This document shows, in pieces, positions 34,375-45,200 of a stretch of DNA of 64,000 nucleotides; the stretch's first letter is position 1; the number at the start of each line of letters is the position of its first letter. Where the stretch lies: NCBI GenBank assembly GCA_015680685.1, contig MNCI01017906.1, forward strand, positions 233,162-297,161, written 5' to 3'. This DNA is from Gnetum montanum. Its lineage: Eukaryota > Streptophyta > Gnetopsida > Gnetales > Gnetaceae. A model generated the notes under the pieces. The model did not search any database. It was not told where the DNA came from and worked only from the letters and a program-made list of their open reading frames with translations. The translations under genes were made by a program, and so were the position numbers.

Positions 34375-34690
34375 CCAAGTGAGGCATGGCTCACTTGGTT
34401 AGAGGCTTAGATTGTGAGCATTAGGATTACGGTTTGAACATTATGCACGTTCTACTTTAAGTTCTATGGGTCCTAACTTCATATGGTTAAACAATTCAAT
34501 TTTTAATATGGATATTAACAGGTTTGATTTATTAACATTTATTATTTAAAAAATGATTGAATAGTTCATGAAATGATTGAATAATTTCCAATACCTGCTT
34601 GATAAATTTGTAATGTCTATCTTATTTTTCATAAAAATATAATATTTGTTTAATCGATCCTATAAATTTTCAGACATAATAAAGCTTAAT
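34375..34690 (+). repeat. tRNA-derived SINE candidate sharing the LINE tail
   Basis: The head at about 34378-34445 has an A-box-like TGGCTCACTTGGTTAGAGGC and, 30-odd bases later, a B-box-like GGTTTGAAC. The tail 34590-34690 (TGCTTGATAAATTTGTAATG and onward) matches the 3' end of the LINE at 34143-34250, about three bases in four. The insertion boundaries are not clear. Confidence 0.5.
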
Positions 34691-34705
34691 TTGATGTCAA
34701 TATCA

Positions 34706-34759
34706 CTTTTGCTTTTTGAGGTGAGTTTCTGGCTTTTCCTTTTTGAGGTGAGTTTCTGG
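34706..34759. repeat. 27-bp tandem duplication
   Basis: Two consecutive units end in TTTTTGAGGTGAGTTTCTGG; they differ at one base. Confidence 0.8.
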
Positions 34760-35800
34760 AGACCTAAGCGAGGAACTTCCTTGAGAGTTTGGTAACAACA
34801 TTTTTGCTATATGAAGCGAGTTGTTTTTCGAGCAGAAATATTAAGAAAACAAGTAGGAAGCAGAGTGAGGAGTTGGTAACAGCGCTTTGATTTCCAAGGC
34901 TTCTTAGGCCATTTTTGGAGTGGAAATATTGAGAAAACGCGTAGGGTCCTGAGCGAGGAAGCTTCCCTGATGTAACATCTCAACAAGCCACCGCTGTTAC
35001 AGAGCCACAAGACCACAAGATTGTGTGTATTTTTAATGTCGAATTCAAGAGATAGTATCGCAGTGGCCGATAACATCCACACGCCTCTGCCTCTCCCCTT
35101 TACTTTTCCAAGGTTTTGTCAAACCTGATAACGTAGGCTGTAGAAATTGGCTACCCAAATTTTGATGATTTGGCTCTGCGTCGTTGTCGTACCGGCATTA
35201 GCCATCATGACACGTGGCGGCTAATTAGACGATGCCTTCTTGACGAAGATCTCCCTATGGCAGAAGTGAAGCAAACCTTTGAATTTATCAGAAACCCAAA
35301 CAAATGGAATCCACGTCGACCTGCAATGCAGATTGATAGAAAGCAATCAAAACCCGGAGTGGAAAAAAAAACAAGGGAGCTTTGACGGTAAGCGCAGATT
35401 CCAGACCAGACCTGCCCTAGGAAATATCTGGAAAGGCTGCCCGCTGCTGCATAAGGTACGGGCATCTGCAGGTGGGCCCAGGCACGAATATTACGATGAC
35501 TTAAATATTGAACACGTTATTGTATGGATTTCTGAGCTAGGATCGACTATGTGGCACAGTTGAGAATTCCCCATTTCAGATAAGTTAATAATATTAAAAT
35601 AACTAATGTCGTTCTTTTCTTTTTAATACAGATTTATCTGTCGGCATTCCAGCTGTCCCAAGGCTGAGACTTTGGTGGCCAGAAGACTGGGGAAAGGCGG
35701 CCCAAATGAACGGATATTCCCGGCCTCAATTTTTGGTTGTTTCTTGATCCACTCTTTCTTATTCTTGGAATTTTTATTTTTATTTTTAATACTTAAAAGG
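34760..35800. other. Unassigned intergenic stretch
   Basis: There is a short open frame at 35170-35385 (RRCRTGISHHDTWRL) that I do not recognise. An ACACGTGGC element (G-box/ABRE core) is at about 35209-35217. There is no firm gene. Confidence 0.3.
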
Positions 35801-35809
35801 TGTTACGTG

Positions 35810-36110
35810 GACTCTCTGGAGTTGTCGGATCCGCCAATGAAGGAGCGCTGAGACAGAAAATGTTGTGGCCGTGCATGCGAGCGAAAATGGATTTGGATTT
35901 TTACCAATAAGCATTGCATCAACTTTTTAAAGGTAGCACTTGGAACTTGGGTCTCATTAGACCTAGACACACCAAACTTATTTATTCTGTGTTGCTTGAC
36001 AAATTTAGCACACACCAAACTTATTTATTCTGTGTTGCTTGACAAATTTAGCAATTATATTTATTGTATAATCAATTACAATAGTAGCTTCTATTAAGGA
36101 TATCCAAACT
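35810..36110 (-). pseudogene. Integrase fragment of a decayed gypsy element
   Basis: The minus-strand frame has KFVKQHRINKFGV and ATFKKLMQCL, matching FVQQxVVNRFGM and VTFRKLMQHL of D integrase. It contains a 43-base tandem duplication at about 35968-36053 (CACACCAAACTTATTTATTC repeated). It is a small relic unrelated to the solo LTR beside it. Confidence 0.55.
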
Positions 36111-36201
36111 TTTTATTTTGTTTTTCTTTGTTTTTTAAAATGTTGTTATCATTGTGTGGATGTGGTCACTTTTGTTTGAATGTCACTATCATAGTGGTAT
36201 C

Positions 36202-36206
36202 ACTAC
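36202..36206. other. Left target duplication of the solo LTR
   Basis: ACTAC is found here and at 37094-37098, exactly flanking the LTR. Confidence 0.85.
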
Positions 36207-37093
36207 TGATGAGTGGCAAGATACCCCTACACTCTACCATACAAATACGAGCGTACACGCGCGATCCGGTCGAACTCCACAGACTAAATGCCTTAACGCC
36301 ACAAGAAACACTTGGGGTTAATCGTTCGTTGTCTTCCCAGGCTTGCTTGTATGTGTCACGGTGTATGGTTAAGCAAGTCTGAGGTATGTGATTTTTTTGG
36401 TATTTTCNNNNNNNNNNNNNNNNNNNNNNNNNNNNNNNNNNNNNNNNNNNNNNNNNNNNNNNNNNNNNNNNNNNNNNNNNNNNNNNNNNNNNNNNNNNNN
36501 NNNNNNNNNNNNNNNNNNNNNNNNNNNNNNNNNNNNNNNNNNNNNNNNNNNNNNNNNNNNNNNNNNNNNNNNNNNNNNNNNNNNNNNNNNNNNNNNNNNN
36601 NNNNNNNNNNNNNNNNNNNNNNNNNNNNNNNNNNNNNNNNNNNNNNNNNNNNNNNNNNNNNNNNNNNNNNNNNNNNNNNNNNNNNNNNNNNNNNNNNNNN
36701 NNNNNNNNNNNNNNNNNNNNNNNNNNNNNNNNNNNNNNNNNNNNNNNNNNNNNNNNNNNNNNNNNNNNNNNNNNNNNNNNNNNNNNNNNNNNNNNNNNNN
36801 NNNNNNNNNNNNNNNNNNNNNNNNNNNNNNNNNNNNNNNNNNNNNNNNNNNCAAGTTCGTCTTTATTGCCGTACACAACTTGGGTTCAGGTTACAAGCTA
36901 CTCGAATAAAGAGTCGTTCACTCTTGGACTCCTACTGCGGGCACATAGGGAAAAATTCTAACTCTAGAGTGATCAATCGGTCAGAGCTTCGCTACACTAG
37001 CCAGGATTGGGAAATGAAGGGAGTGCCGCCTCTTATTTATAGATATGGTGGCGGGACGCGATATCGCGACCTAGTGCAAGTCGCGTCTCATCA
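36207..37093 (-). repeat. Solo LTR (C/D-related family), contains assembly gap
   Basis: On the plus strand it runs from TGATGAGTGGCAAG to GTCTCATCA, flanked by a perfect ACTAC duplication. No internal sequence or second LTR is present, so it arose by LTR-LTR recombination. N bases fill 36408-36851. On the minus strand the GATATC palindrome CGCGATATCGCG precedes a CTATAAATAAGAGG TATA-like element at 37031-37044. The 200 bases left of the gap are about 98% identical to the LTR piece at 51244-51446. Confidence 0.85.
36408..36851. other. Assembly gap (444 N)
   Basis: The gap lies wholly inside the solo LTR. Confidence 0.99.
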
Positions 37094-37399
37094 ACTACCA
37101 TGGTTAAGATTTAATATGTATCTTAATTAACTCATACTTAAATTAGTTAATAAAATCGTTAACTATTTCATTCTATTATGTTGTCAGTTTAACTTAATAA
37201 CACATTATTTTATAAAACATAAATAACCTTCTCAAGTTGAACATGAATACATAAAGTATGTGTTACAATTCCATTGTCTTATTTTAAGATTACTTCAATG
37301 AGCATATTGAAAACTTAACATGACATTGGAGTAGGATGGTGAGTAATTCTTGGAGTTAAGTATGGCTTTCATAATAGAAATAATTCTACATTGTACTTA

Positions 37400-37830
37400 T
37401 GCACCACTACATGAGAGATAAGTTCTAAATGAATTCAATTATAATGTATGGAAGTTGTAGATGAGATTTCTACTTTGGGAAAATAGCCTTCAAGGAATAT
37501 TAGTAGAAACTACTGCAATGGATGACAGCAACTAGATGGTGCTATACTCATAGCCTTGAGTATGTTTGTTGAATTCATGTAGCTTATAGAAAAAGAAAGA
37601 CACTTTGTATAAGATATGGAAGAAACTTGAGAAAACATTTGAATTTAAAAATGAATAAAAAATAGTATCTCTTCAAAATGAGTTGAATTTCTTAAGATTA
37701 AAAGAAGGGGAACCTATAGCCACACTTGTTCAAAAAGTCTTTGCATTGGAGGCCACTCTTCAAGTTCAAATGAGACCATCAAATTCTATTTACTTTAATA
37801 GCTTAGCACAACTCATAGATGTGAAAATAA
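37400..37830 (+). pseudogene. Ty1/copia gag fragment
   Basis: The translated segments FNYNVWKL (about 37436), KKKDTLYKIWKKLEKTFEF (about 37593-37650), LQNELNFLRLKEGEP and VQKVFALEATL follow the pattern of copia gag (Phe-x-x-W-x-x-M, then TAKEIWDxL, then LxxLxMxEGExV). Stops and frame changes are present; no pol follows. Confidence 0.55.
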
Positions 37831-38098
37831 AAGTCAAATAAAAGTAAAATGGAAAAAAACTATATAATTTAAATATTTTATTATTTTGTAACTTACGTCC
37901 CCACCTACTTGTCCTCCTATGCTTGCATACCCAAAAGCCATTTAAATGAAATCCTGGATTCCTACCGAAGAATCGGATTCCAGCGAGAAAATGAAGACGT
38001 TGTGGTGCATCCGGTCACTGTTGAAGAAGGCGTTGTTGTGGTGCATCCAGTCACCTCAAAACAAAAACGTGGTTGTCCTGTGGCCGAAACCGCATTAA

Positions 38099-38340
38099 TA
38101 CAAACTAAGACAACACCAGCGGAACTTAAAATAACGAGAAAGCATTGTGAAAGTGGTTTCATGCCAAAGCAGGTGAGAGACGCGGTATTGCTGCTATCGC
38201 TGGCAGCTTTGAACAACACGCAGCTGCTCGCGGGAGGCAGTCCAGGGACGGCCTTGGTCAACATGCTTCTGCACATGCGCTGGATGGATGCTCTTTTACA
38301 AAACAGTTGGGCATCAATGTTCCTTTCCTGGCTACAGTAA
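38099..38340 (+). pseudogene. Duplicated first segment of the MATE-like gene
   Basis: The sequence from about 38099 (ACAAACTAAGACAACACCAG) to 38290 matches 38881-39072. It codes MPKQVRDAVLLLSLAALNN and GGSPGTALVNMLLHMRWM, homologous to the start of the downstream gene. After that, similarity stops and the frame ends at 38340. The frame is open upstream to 37909, but the upstream residues have no counterpart in the main gene. It is most likely a non-functional 5' duplicate. Confidence 0.65.
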
Positions 38341-38400
38341 CTCCGAAATGCCCATTTACAAAACAGTTCTGCATGGGGCAGGGGCAGACTGTGAACAGAT

Positions 38401-38475
38401 CTGCTGCAGAATTAGTGCAACATTGCATCACGATGATGCAATGTTGCAGACTAGTGTACTAATTCTGCAGCAGAA
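38401..38475. repeat. Imperfect inverted repeat (hairpin)
   Basis: The left arm CTGCTGCAGAATTAGTGCAA, continuing to CATTGCATCA, is complementary to TGATGCAATGTTGCA and ACTAATTCTGCAGCAG on the right, with a 9-base insertion in the right arm. The right arm region is repeated once more at 38504-38553. Confidence 0.7.
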
Positions 38476-38574
38476 TTCTGATGGGCACCCATTTCTGTAT
38501 CATCGATGATGCAATGTTGCAGACTAGTGTACTAATTCTGCAGCAGAATTCTGCAGCAGATCTGCATCTGGGCC

Positions 38575-38653
38575 CTGCACGTAACTAATGAATTGGTTTA
38601 AGCCTTCAAGGTTTTCTTGTCGTTGTGACCTAACCACAGGTATAAATACAAAC
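38575..38653 (+). promoter_or_regulatory. Duplicated promoter copy (upstream)
   Basis: From CCTGCACGTAAC to AGGTATAAATACAAAC this is a near copy of 38808-38885, including a TATA element at 38641-38648. It is followed by an N and an (AT)n run rather than a gene, so it is probably inactive. Confidence 0.55.
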
Positions 38654-38672
38654 NATATATATATATATATAT

Positions 38673-38786
38673 GCAGTCAGATACAAACAAAAGTAATCGA
38701 TACATATACTGTGCATATACATATACTGTGCAGTCAGATACAAACAAAAGTAATCGATACATATACTGTGCATATACATATACTGT
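38673..38786. repeat. 57-bp tandem repeat, two units
   Basis: The unit starts GCAGTCAGATACAAACAAAA; the two copies lie at 38673-38729 and 38730-38786, just upstream of the MATE-like gene promoter. Confidence 0.8.
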
Positions 38787-38807
38787 GCATATGCAGCATA
38801 TCTGTTC

Positions 38808-38921
38808 CTGCACGTAACAGATGAATTGGTTTAAGCCTTTAAGGTTTTCTTGTCGTTGTGACCTAACCACAGGTATAAATACAAACGAAGACAACACATT
38901 ACAAAGCTAAGAATACCGAGA
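38808..38921 (+). promoter_or_regulatory. Promoter of the MATE-like gene
   Basis: TATAAATAC at 38874-38882 lies about 48 bases before the first ATG, which places a transcription start near 38905. The same block occurs at 38575-38653. Confidence 0.6.
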
Positions 38922-40467
38922 ATGCATTGTGGAAGCGGTTCCATGGCAAAGGAGGTGCGAGACGCGGTATCGCTGCTCTCGCTGGCAGCTTTGAGCAACA
39001 CGCAGCTGCTCGCGGGAGGCAGTCTAGGGATGGCCATGGTTAATATCCTTCTGCACCTGCGCTGGATGCCGTTTCTCGAAAGAGGCCTGCTCACGCTCAT
39101 GCTTATGCTAATGCCAACTGCTCTGTTGCAGTCTACTCATCTGCCCATTAGCCAGCACAAGCAGTTGGCTGCCGCCACAGCCATTTACTGCAGGTGGGCT
39201 CTGCCACAGATGCTCATCAGCTCACACACAAGGCCAACGCCAACGACTGCACGGGCATCTGTGGAGGCTGTGGCATTGCACATACTTTTTAGTTGGGCTC
39301 TGGCATTCGGCCTGAGCCTGCGACTGGAAGGAGTCGCCATGGCCACCTGCTGCTCCCATCTCGCCGCCATGGTTCTCAGCGCACACCACCACAATGAACT
39401 TTCACTTTCACTTTCAGGGATTTCTTTACCCACCACCACGAATTCTTTATCTATGCGGGCGCCGTCGGAGGCAGAGATCGAGGGCAATGGCATGGATCAA
39501 ATATGGTACGATTGCATAGTACTGGCCGCATCGCTGCTGCCATTGCCGCTGGCATCCGTTGCGGCTGCAGCAGTCATGATGCGCACCGCCTCGTTTCTGC
39601 AGGCGCTCATTGGGTGCTTCGCACGGTACTACGCACACTTACATGTCGTTTTAGTCTGCGCCCTCGGACTGGCTCAGGGCTTCCTTCTGTTGTTGGCCAT
39701 GCAAATCGCTCAATATCAATGGTTGCACAGCATCGTGGCTAACAAGCACCTAACGCTCTACATAATTCAGTAAATAGTGCTTGTTTTTATTTAGATTACT
39801 TCTTAGTTTTTACGTTCTTCTTTTACCCTCTATTGAAGTACGTTTCGAATTATAGCCCACAGGTATTTTGTTTTGTAAAACATTTTTCATCCTACTATAG
39901 TCATCCTTCGTGCACTTCATTTATTGCTGCTTGCACTGACATTTTTCTTTTCTGTTTTTTCTGTGGGTTATTCCGATTCTGCGTAGACAAGCTATGCCCA
40001 CGTTTGAGATGTGGGCTGTTGCTGCATGCATTCAAAGCAGCGCCTGGGCGTATCTATGCAGAAGTGGACGCGAGGGCATTATGACAGTGGCTGCACGAAT
40101 TAGGCTGCTGTGCATGTGCGTTGTGGGCGTTCCTGTGTCACTCATGTCGTGTTTCTTATTTGGACGCGGTATTGAGGGACTCTGCCATGGCATGGCGGCA
40201 GCCCAAGTAACGCAGGCAGTCGCCTTCACGTCGCTCATGTTTGGACACTCAGCTCAGATGCAGACGGCAGTGACAGTCACCGCCAATCAAGCGGAAGTCG
40301 GATCGGCGGAGGAGGACGATGTCGTGGAATCCATTTCTAACCTTGAAGACCACGAATCTTTCTTCTCCACCAACACAGACCATATCACTATTTCAGTTGT
40401 AGAGGGTGGTCCTCCGGACCATATCACTCTTCCGGTTGCAGAGGGCGGTTCTCCGGATTTGTTTTGA
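38922..40467 (+). CDS. Divergent MATE-type transporter, two exons
   Basis: Exons 38922-39769 and 39987-40467 are joined by a 217-bp intron with a GTAAAT donor and a GCGTAG acceptor. The join restores one frame (IIQ then QAMPTFEMW) and gives 442 codons. ATG 38943 (CCATGGCA context) is an equally good or better start. The protein is strongly hydrophobic. Landmarks in order match plant MATE (DTX) exporters: SLGMAMVN, LAAATAIYCRWALPQML, ALHILFSWALAFGLSLRLEGVAMA, GMDQIWYDCIVLAASLLP, AMPTFEMWAVAACIQ and GVPVSLMSCFLFGRGIEGL. The family has 12 membrane helices and about 480-530 residues; here the first helix or so is missing and the usual CGQAxGA motif is not recognisable. The tail has a repeated DHIT-x5-EGG unit. 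The gene is GC-richer than its surroundings. It would export small organic molecules if active. The assignment rests on pattern similarity only. Confidence 0.6.
39770..39986 (+). other. Intron of the MATE-like gene
   Basis: It begins GTAAATAG and ends TTCTGCGTAG, with a T-rich stretch at 39930-39965 before the acceptor. The phase is consistent with continued MATE similarity on both sides. Confidence 0.65.
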
Positions 40468-40679
40468 CGTACTTGATCGGGTTACTTTTTATAGTGATGT
40501 TATATCTTGTTGTTGGAACTTGGAAGGAATGGCAGATATCGGATTGGCCTCCAGCAGCAATCACTTTATGCAAAATAAGTTCCACTTGATAATATTGTAT
40601 TACTGTTTTAGGGGAAAAAACAGATCAAACCTCGTCTTGAGGTTTTCTTTCGTGTTATTGTTTGTTTCTGGGAAAGCGA

Positions 40680-40860
40680 TCCCATTTACGCAGTGTTTAA
40701 CTAGAATAACGCTGTTGTGGGTTTGATTCCCATGTACGCTTACGGGGTGGTAACGGGTGGGACCTTTTAAGATATGTGAATAGAAGTTGTGCCATCATTT
40801 TGAGTTCCTTTGCTTAAAACGATAATATTATTATTAAAAATGAAAAAAAAAACTTGATTA
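40680..40860 (+). repeat. tRNA-derived SINE candidate
   Basis: An A-box-like ACGCAGTGTTTAACTAG near 40688 and a B-box-like GGGTTTGATTCCC at 40720-40732 are spaced as in a tRNA. It ends in (ATT)n and an A-rich run at 40825-40853. It sits in the 3' flank of the MATE-like gene. Confidence 0.5.
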
Positions 40861-41100
40861 CGTATTCACCCAGAAAGTTTAGAAAAGCAAAAATATATTT
40901 TACAAGGTTTTTAATGTGCATATATTTAGTAGGTTTTATGCAAGCGACGGCGAGTCACGGCCGCTGAGAAGCCAAAGAACCGAACGCAGGGCCCTCTATC
41001 CATCGTTAGGATCAGGCGCTCTCAGCGCATCAGTACACAGTACACAAATTTTTTCACTGTACGTCCATCCTCCATTCGGATCCAGTACCATCCGTCCCAG

Positions 41101-41566
41101 ATGAAACAAATCGCAACTCGAAAAGTTGGAAGGGGGAACGACTTCCAGGAGGACAACGATTCCCCAGCGAGATCAGCCAAAAGTTGGGGCAACGTTGCCC
41201 GCCCGGAAGTGTTCACAGATCTGGGATCGCTGCAGCAACCTCTCCTGACCGAGCAGGAGAGGTGATCGCCGTAGCGCTTGTGACCCTCGACTCGTGAAGG
41301 ATTCACTTTACCGATTCAAGGGTTTCGAAGGTAATTAGAAACAGTTTCATTTGTTTGACACCAACGGCTCCAATATATGGATGGAAGTCGAAATGGCCAA
41401 TCGCAAGCAAGGCCCTAAGCAGATCCAGCATCGGCCATCGTATGTCTATTATTTGACGTGGGATCTACACCAGCCAGCAGATCATGGACGGAAGCCAACA
41501 CTCACCGGGTTCCAATTCGGAACTTTCAAGGGCGCCTAGCCAGGCCGTAGCTTCCGCGCCAGTTCG
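41101..41566 (+). CDS. Possible 5' exons of an unidentified gene
   Basis: A GC-rich island at about 40930-41570 holds several short frames: 41101-41265 (MKQIATRKVGRG, 54 codons), 41351-41539, and 41484-41566 (MDGSQHSPGSNSELSRAPSQ). The last runs into a strong donor, CCAGTTC then GTAAGT. A second donor-like site, CGAAG then GTAATT, is near 41329. This looks like a promoter with a 5' leader and first coding exon, but no downstream exon was recognised before 42403, and I do not recognise the protein. Confidence 0.3.
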
Positions 41567-41658
41567 TAAGTACTGTTGCTGTATTCTTCTCAGAGCAATC
41601 TCATCCTTTCAGAAAGAACAAATTTGTGGTATCTGCATGATTCTAATTTACCAAATTA

Positions 41659-42112
41659 GGTGCACAACTGAAGTCCGTGTAGTCCGTGTAGGTCCATCAA
41701 AGCACTATGCTTTCCTTTCCATTTTGATCGAAATTGCTGCCTAGTGCTGGAGACAATACAAAAGATTGAGGCAAGTAGACATTTCATTAAGCACGGTAAC
41801 AAATTAACTTTTATTTTTCTCTTGTTAAAATATTACCTTTTCTTTTCTTTTAGGCAAGATAACTCAGTTTCAGTTTCAGTTTTTTTAAAAAAAAATTAGA
41901 AATAAAAAAATATTAAAATAACCTTTAGATCTACCAACTTTTAAAAAAAAAATTTAAAAAAAACCTTTAGGGAATCAGGTGCACAACTGAACTCCCTGTA
42001 GCTCCATCAGAGCACTATGTTTTCCTTTTTATTTTGATAGAAATTGCTGCCTAGTGCTAGAGATGATACAAAAGATTGAGGCAATTAAACATTTCATTGA
42101 GCATGGTAACCT
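41659..42112. repeat. Direct repeat pair of about 140 bp
   Basis: 41659-41800 and 41977-42112 share AGGTGCACAACTGAA, GCACTATG, AAATTGCTGCCTAGTGCT and ACAAAAGATTGAGGCAA, at about 85% identity by eye, separated by AT-rich sequence. Confidence 0.75.
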
Positions 42113-42119
42113 TTAATGA

Positions 42120-42255
42120 AACTTAATTCTGGGTAGTGCAAATCCTATTGATAGGCCACACTGGGAAGTCAAAGGCAAGATTTGAACCCATGGAACCCAT
42201 AATGTTCCAATAGAGAGATGGATGTTCTAACCACTTGCATTCCACCCATTCATGC
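42120..42255 (-). repeat. tRNA-derived SINE candidate
   Basis: On the minus strand a tRNA-like order is seen: GGTGGAATGCAAGTGGTTAGAA (A-box region) and, about 40 bases later, GGGTTCAAATCTTGCC (B box). Confidence 0.55.
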
Positions 42256-45200
42256 TTACATTTTTAAAGTTTATTATTAAATATTAATTTTCATTCCTTA
42301 ACATCATTAGAAAGTTATCTGCTATTACTTGGAATGATGTTAATGTTACGGTGCTGGTTGCTCGGGGGCCTCCTTAGCAAGAGGAACATAAAGCCTGGGG
42401 TAACTATATATGATATATATTAAAGGTAGTGATGTCGATGACATTCTTGTCACATGAAATTATGAATTAGAGGTAGAAGTCATACTATCTTTTAAAATTC
42501 AAGTGATAGTTAAAGTACCATTTAAATAGTTATAAAAACCATAATATATAACATTGTGTAAATGGAATAAGTCATGGGTTTGAAGTTGCATATGAAAAAT
42601 TGAGCAATAGAACAAAGGAAGAAGTAAGAATAAACAATGCAATTAATAAATCAAGAAGAAGAAGAACATTCTTTATTAAATAAAACAACATGCTATCATG
42701 TTTTACAATATAAGAATCCATGCTTATGAAGAAAACAAAAAATATAGATCATCTATTTTTTTTTTCTAATTGAATAAAATGTCTCTCCTCCACAAGCTTA
42801 GATTGAAGGTTTTTCACTCCTAAATTTTTTCCTTATAATTACAAATAAAAAGGACGAATGAATCTTCAAAGAAATAGCGATTCTCACTTTGGATAGCATC
42901 TCAAAAGTTAGACTTGTTATTTCTTTCTATCCCACATCAAGTGTCTTCCAAATATCATTCATTTCAATTTATAAATTGTTACTACCCATGTCAAATGTAA
43001 GGGTAGCTTTGGAGATCCTCTTCTAATGATGAGAATAATAAACATGTATCTAGAATTATACTCATCATATGAACAACGAATGTAGGAATCAAAATTTACA
43101 ATAACATAGGATAGTAACTTTGATAGATTTTTTTTCTAAATGATACATTATTTTAATCAATATACCAAGCGCTCTTTTGACTAAACTTGCATCATTTGCC
43201 CATAAGTTAATTATAAGTATGACTCTAAAATTTTTACATAATAGCAACAATTACCCAAAATCACCTCCATCATCTTATTTCCTTCTTTATCAACTAAGCA
43301 CATACCAACAAGTCTTTGTATCTTGAATAATGTCATTAGATTATGCATGTGTACTTTTATCTTTATCTTTCATATCATATAAATGCATAGAATCCTCAAA
43401 ACCATTTAGAGCATTTGATGTAAAAGAAAGATTCATTTTATAATTAAGAAATTCATAATTTGTGTCAAGAGTTTTATCCTCTTCGAGGTTTATAAGAACC
43501 TCTAGAAACCTTTGTTGTGTTGGATCATCACCTTTTTGTTGATACACTACATCTCGAGTGAAGAACGTCTAGAATTATGTCTAAAGCTATACAGTATTAG
43601 GATTTCCTAAAGTGAATGGTACTACATTCAATACCAGAGAGTTAACCAAGATCTATTAGTATAACCAATCTACTTCTGAATATGTTTCCCTAATTTTATA
43701 AAAGGTTTCCCCTTAATCTTCTATCAATGCTTAATAATAGCTAATCACCAATAAAACTCGTCTACATGTTGGAAAGTTGATTAGATTTAAATAGATGGGT
43801 TTGATCTTTTTAAATTATACAAAAGGTTTAGGAAATTTATTTGTTTATTATGTACTCCATTTGTTTTTAGAAAATTTATTATTTTACCACACTTCACCTT
43901 AGATATTTTATTTCCTTATTATACATTTTAATTATTTTTAGGAAATCCACTCTTGTTTGAAGAAAATTTATAATTAGTGTACTTTCTTTTAAAAATTTTA
44001 TTTCTTTTTTATGTATCTTTAATGTTTTCAAAAATCTACACTCACCTTATAAAATGAAGCAATAGAGTTGTTTTTCAAAAATTAAAATTTTTTACAATGG
44101 AGTTAACATAATAAGCATGATTGTTGATTCTGGTATGCACTATGCACCTTGGTAACTCACTCTATTCACTTGACTTACCCAAGATGTGGATTTCAAGAGT
44201 AAAAAAAAATGATTTCAATAAACCCAAATTCAAAGTGATACAAAGTCATATTTACATATTGAAATACAACAAATACAATTGAAAGCATGAAAACAAAGTT
44301 GAAATTTCAAAAAAATACAAAGATCAAGTAAAGCTAAAATAGTTTTTTTGTAAAATAGGCACCAAAGTTATGTAATTTATATTTGAATTATTATGCCACA
44401 TAAAACAAGACAAAATTCTATTATATTTACCTTTTATTAAAAGATTGATGTATGGATATAATTAAAGAATGGCCTAAATCTCTCATGTCTCTTGAATTTC
44501 TAATCCAATTTTTTATAAAATAGACTTGTCCCATTACAAGTTCATCCATCCTTTATTCATCATATTCACCAATTTTCATTAATCATCAAGTAAAGCCAAA
44601 AATAGCTTGTGTAAAATAGGGACCAAAGCCTTGTAATTTATATATGAATTATTATGCCACATAACACAAGATAGGCTTGTCCCATTACAATTTCATCTAT
44701 CCTCCACCTATCATATTCACCTTCTCATTAATCAAAGAAGTTCAAAATTACATTTGGGACCACTTTTTTGTAAAAAAATTTTAACCGTCAAATTAATTTA
44801 AATTAATTATAAACTTTGCAAAAGGTAAATTGTTGAAAGAGCTTTTTATCAAGTATTCACTCACTCTATAACTCTTTCTGATCTTAGAGATATTCATCTT
44901 AAAAATCAGCAATTTTTATTTTGAATACTGAACAGTTTAATTTCAAGCCCAATTTGAACCATTAAATAAATTCCAATTAATCTAAAATTTTATAGGCTAA
45001 CAGATTGTAGAATGAACTTTTCAACAAACTCAGGATTAGCTCAAAACTCCTCTAGATTGCAAAGATATTGCAACTGCAAATATATAAAAAAATCAGTTTT
45101 TCTAAGTTAGGCCACCCATGTTATTCGATATACTAAGCTGCCAAAAATCTGCAAAAATAAAAATTAGTTTTAAATCTTTTTACATCCCAAAAATCTATCT

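Noticed and set aside
34375-34450. Functional tRNA gene
   Set aside because: The A and B boxes are present, but a cloverleaf with paired acceptor and anticodon arms is not evident, and a LINE-like tail follows.
36312-37130. Long open frames of 170-360 codons across 36166-37130 and 50414-51490
   Set aside because: They are made mainly of N codons in assembly gaps; the flanking real sequence is LTR.
39185-39493. Minus-strand frames of 60-104 codons across the MATE-like gene
   Set aside because: They are shadows in GC-rich coding sequence; the plus-strand frame has a consistent intron and family landmarks.
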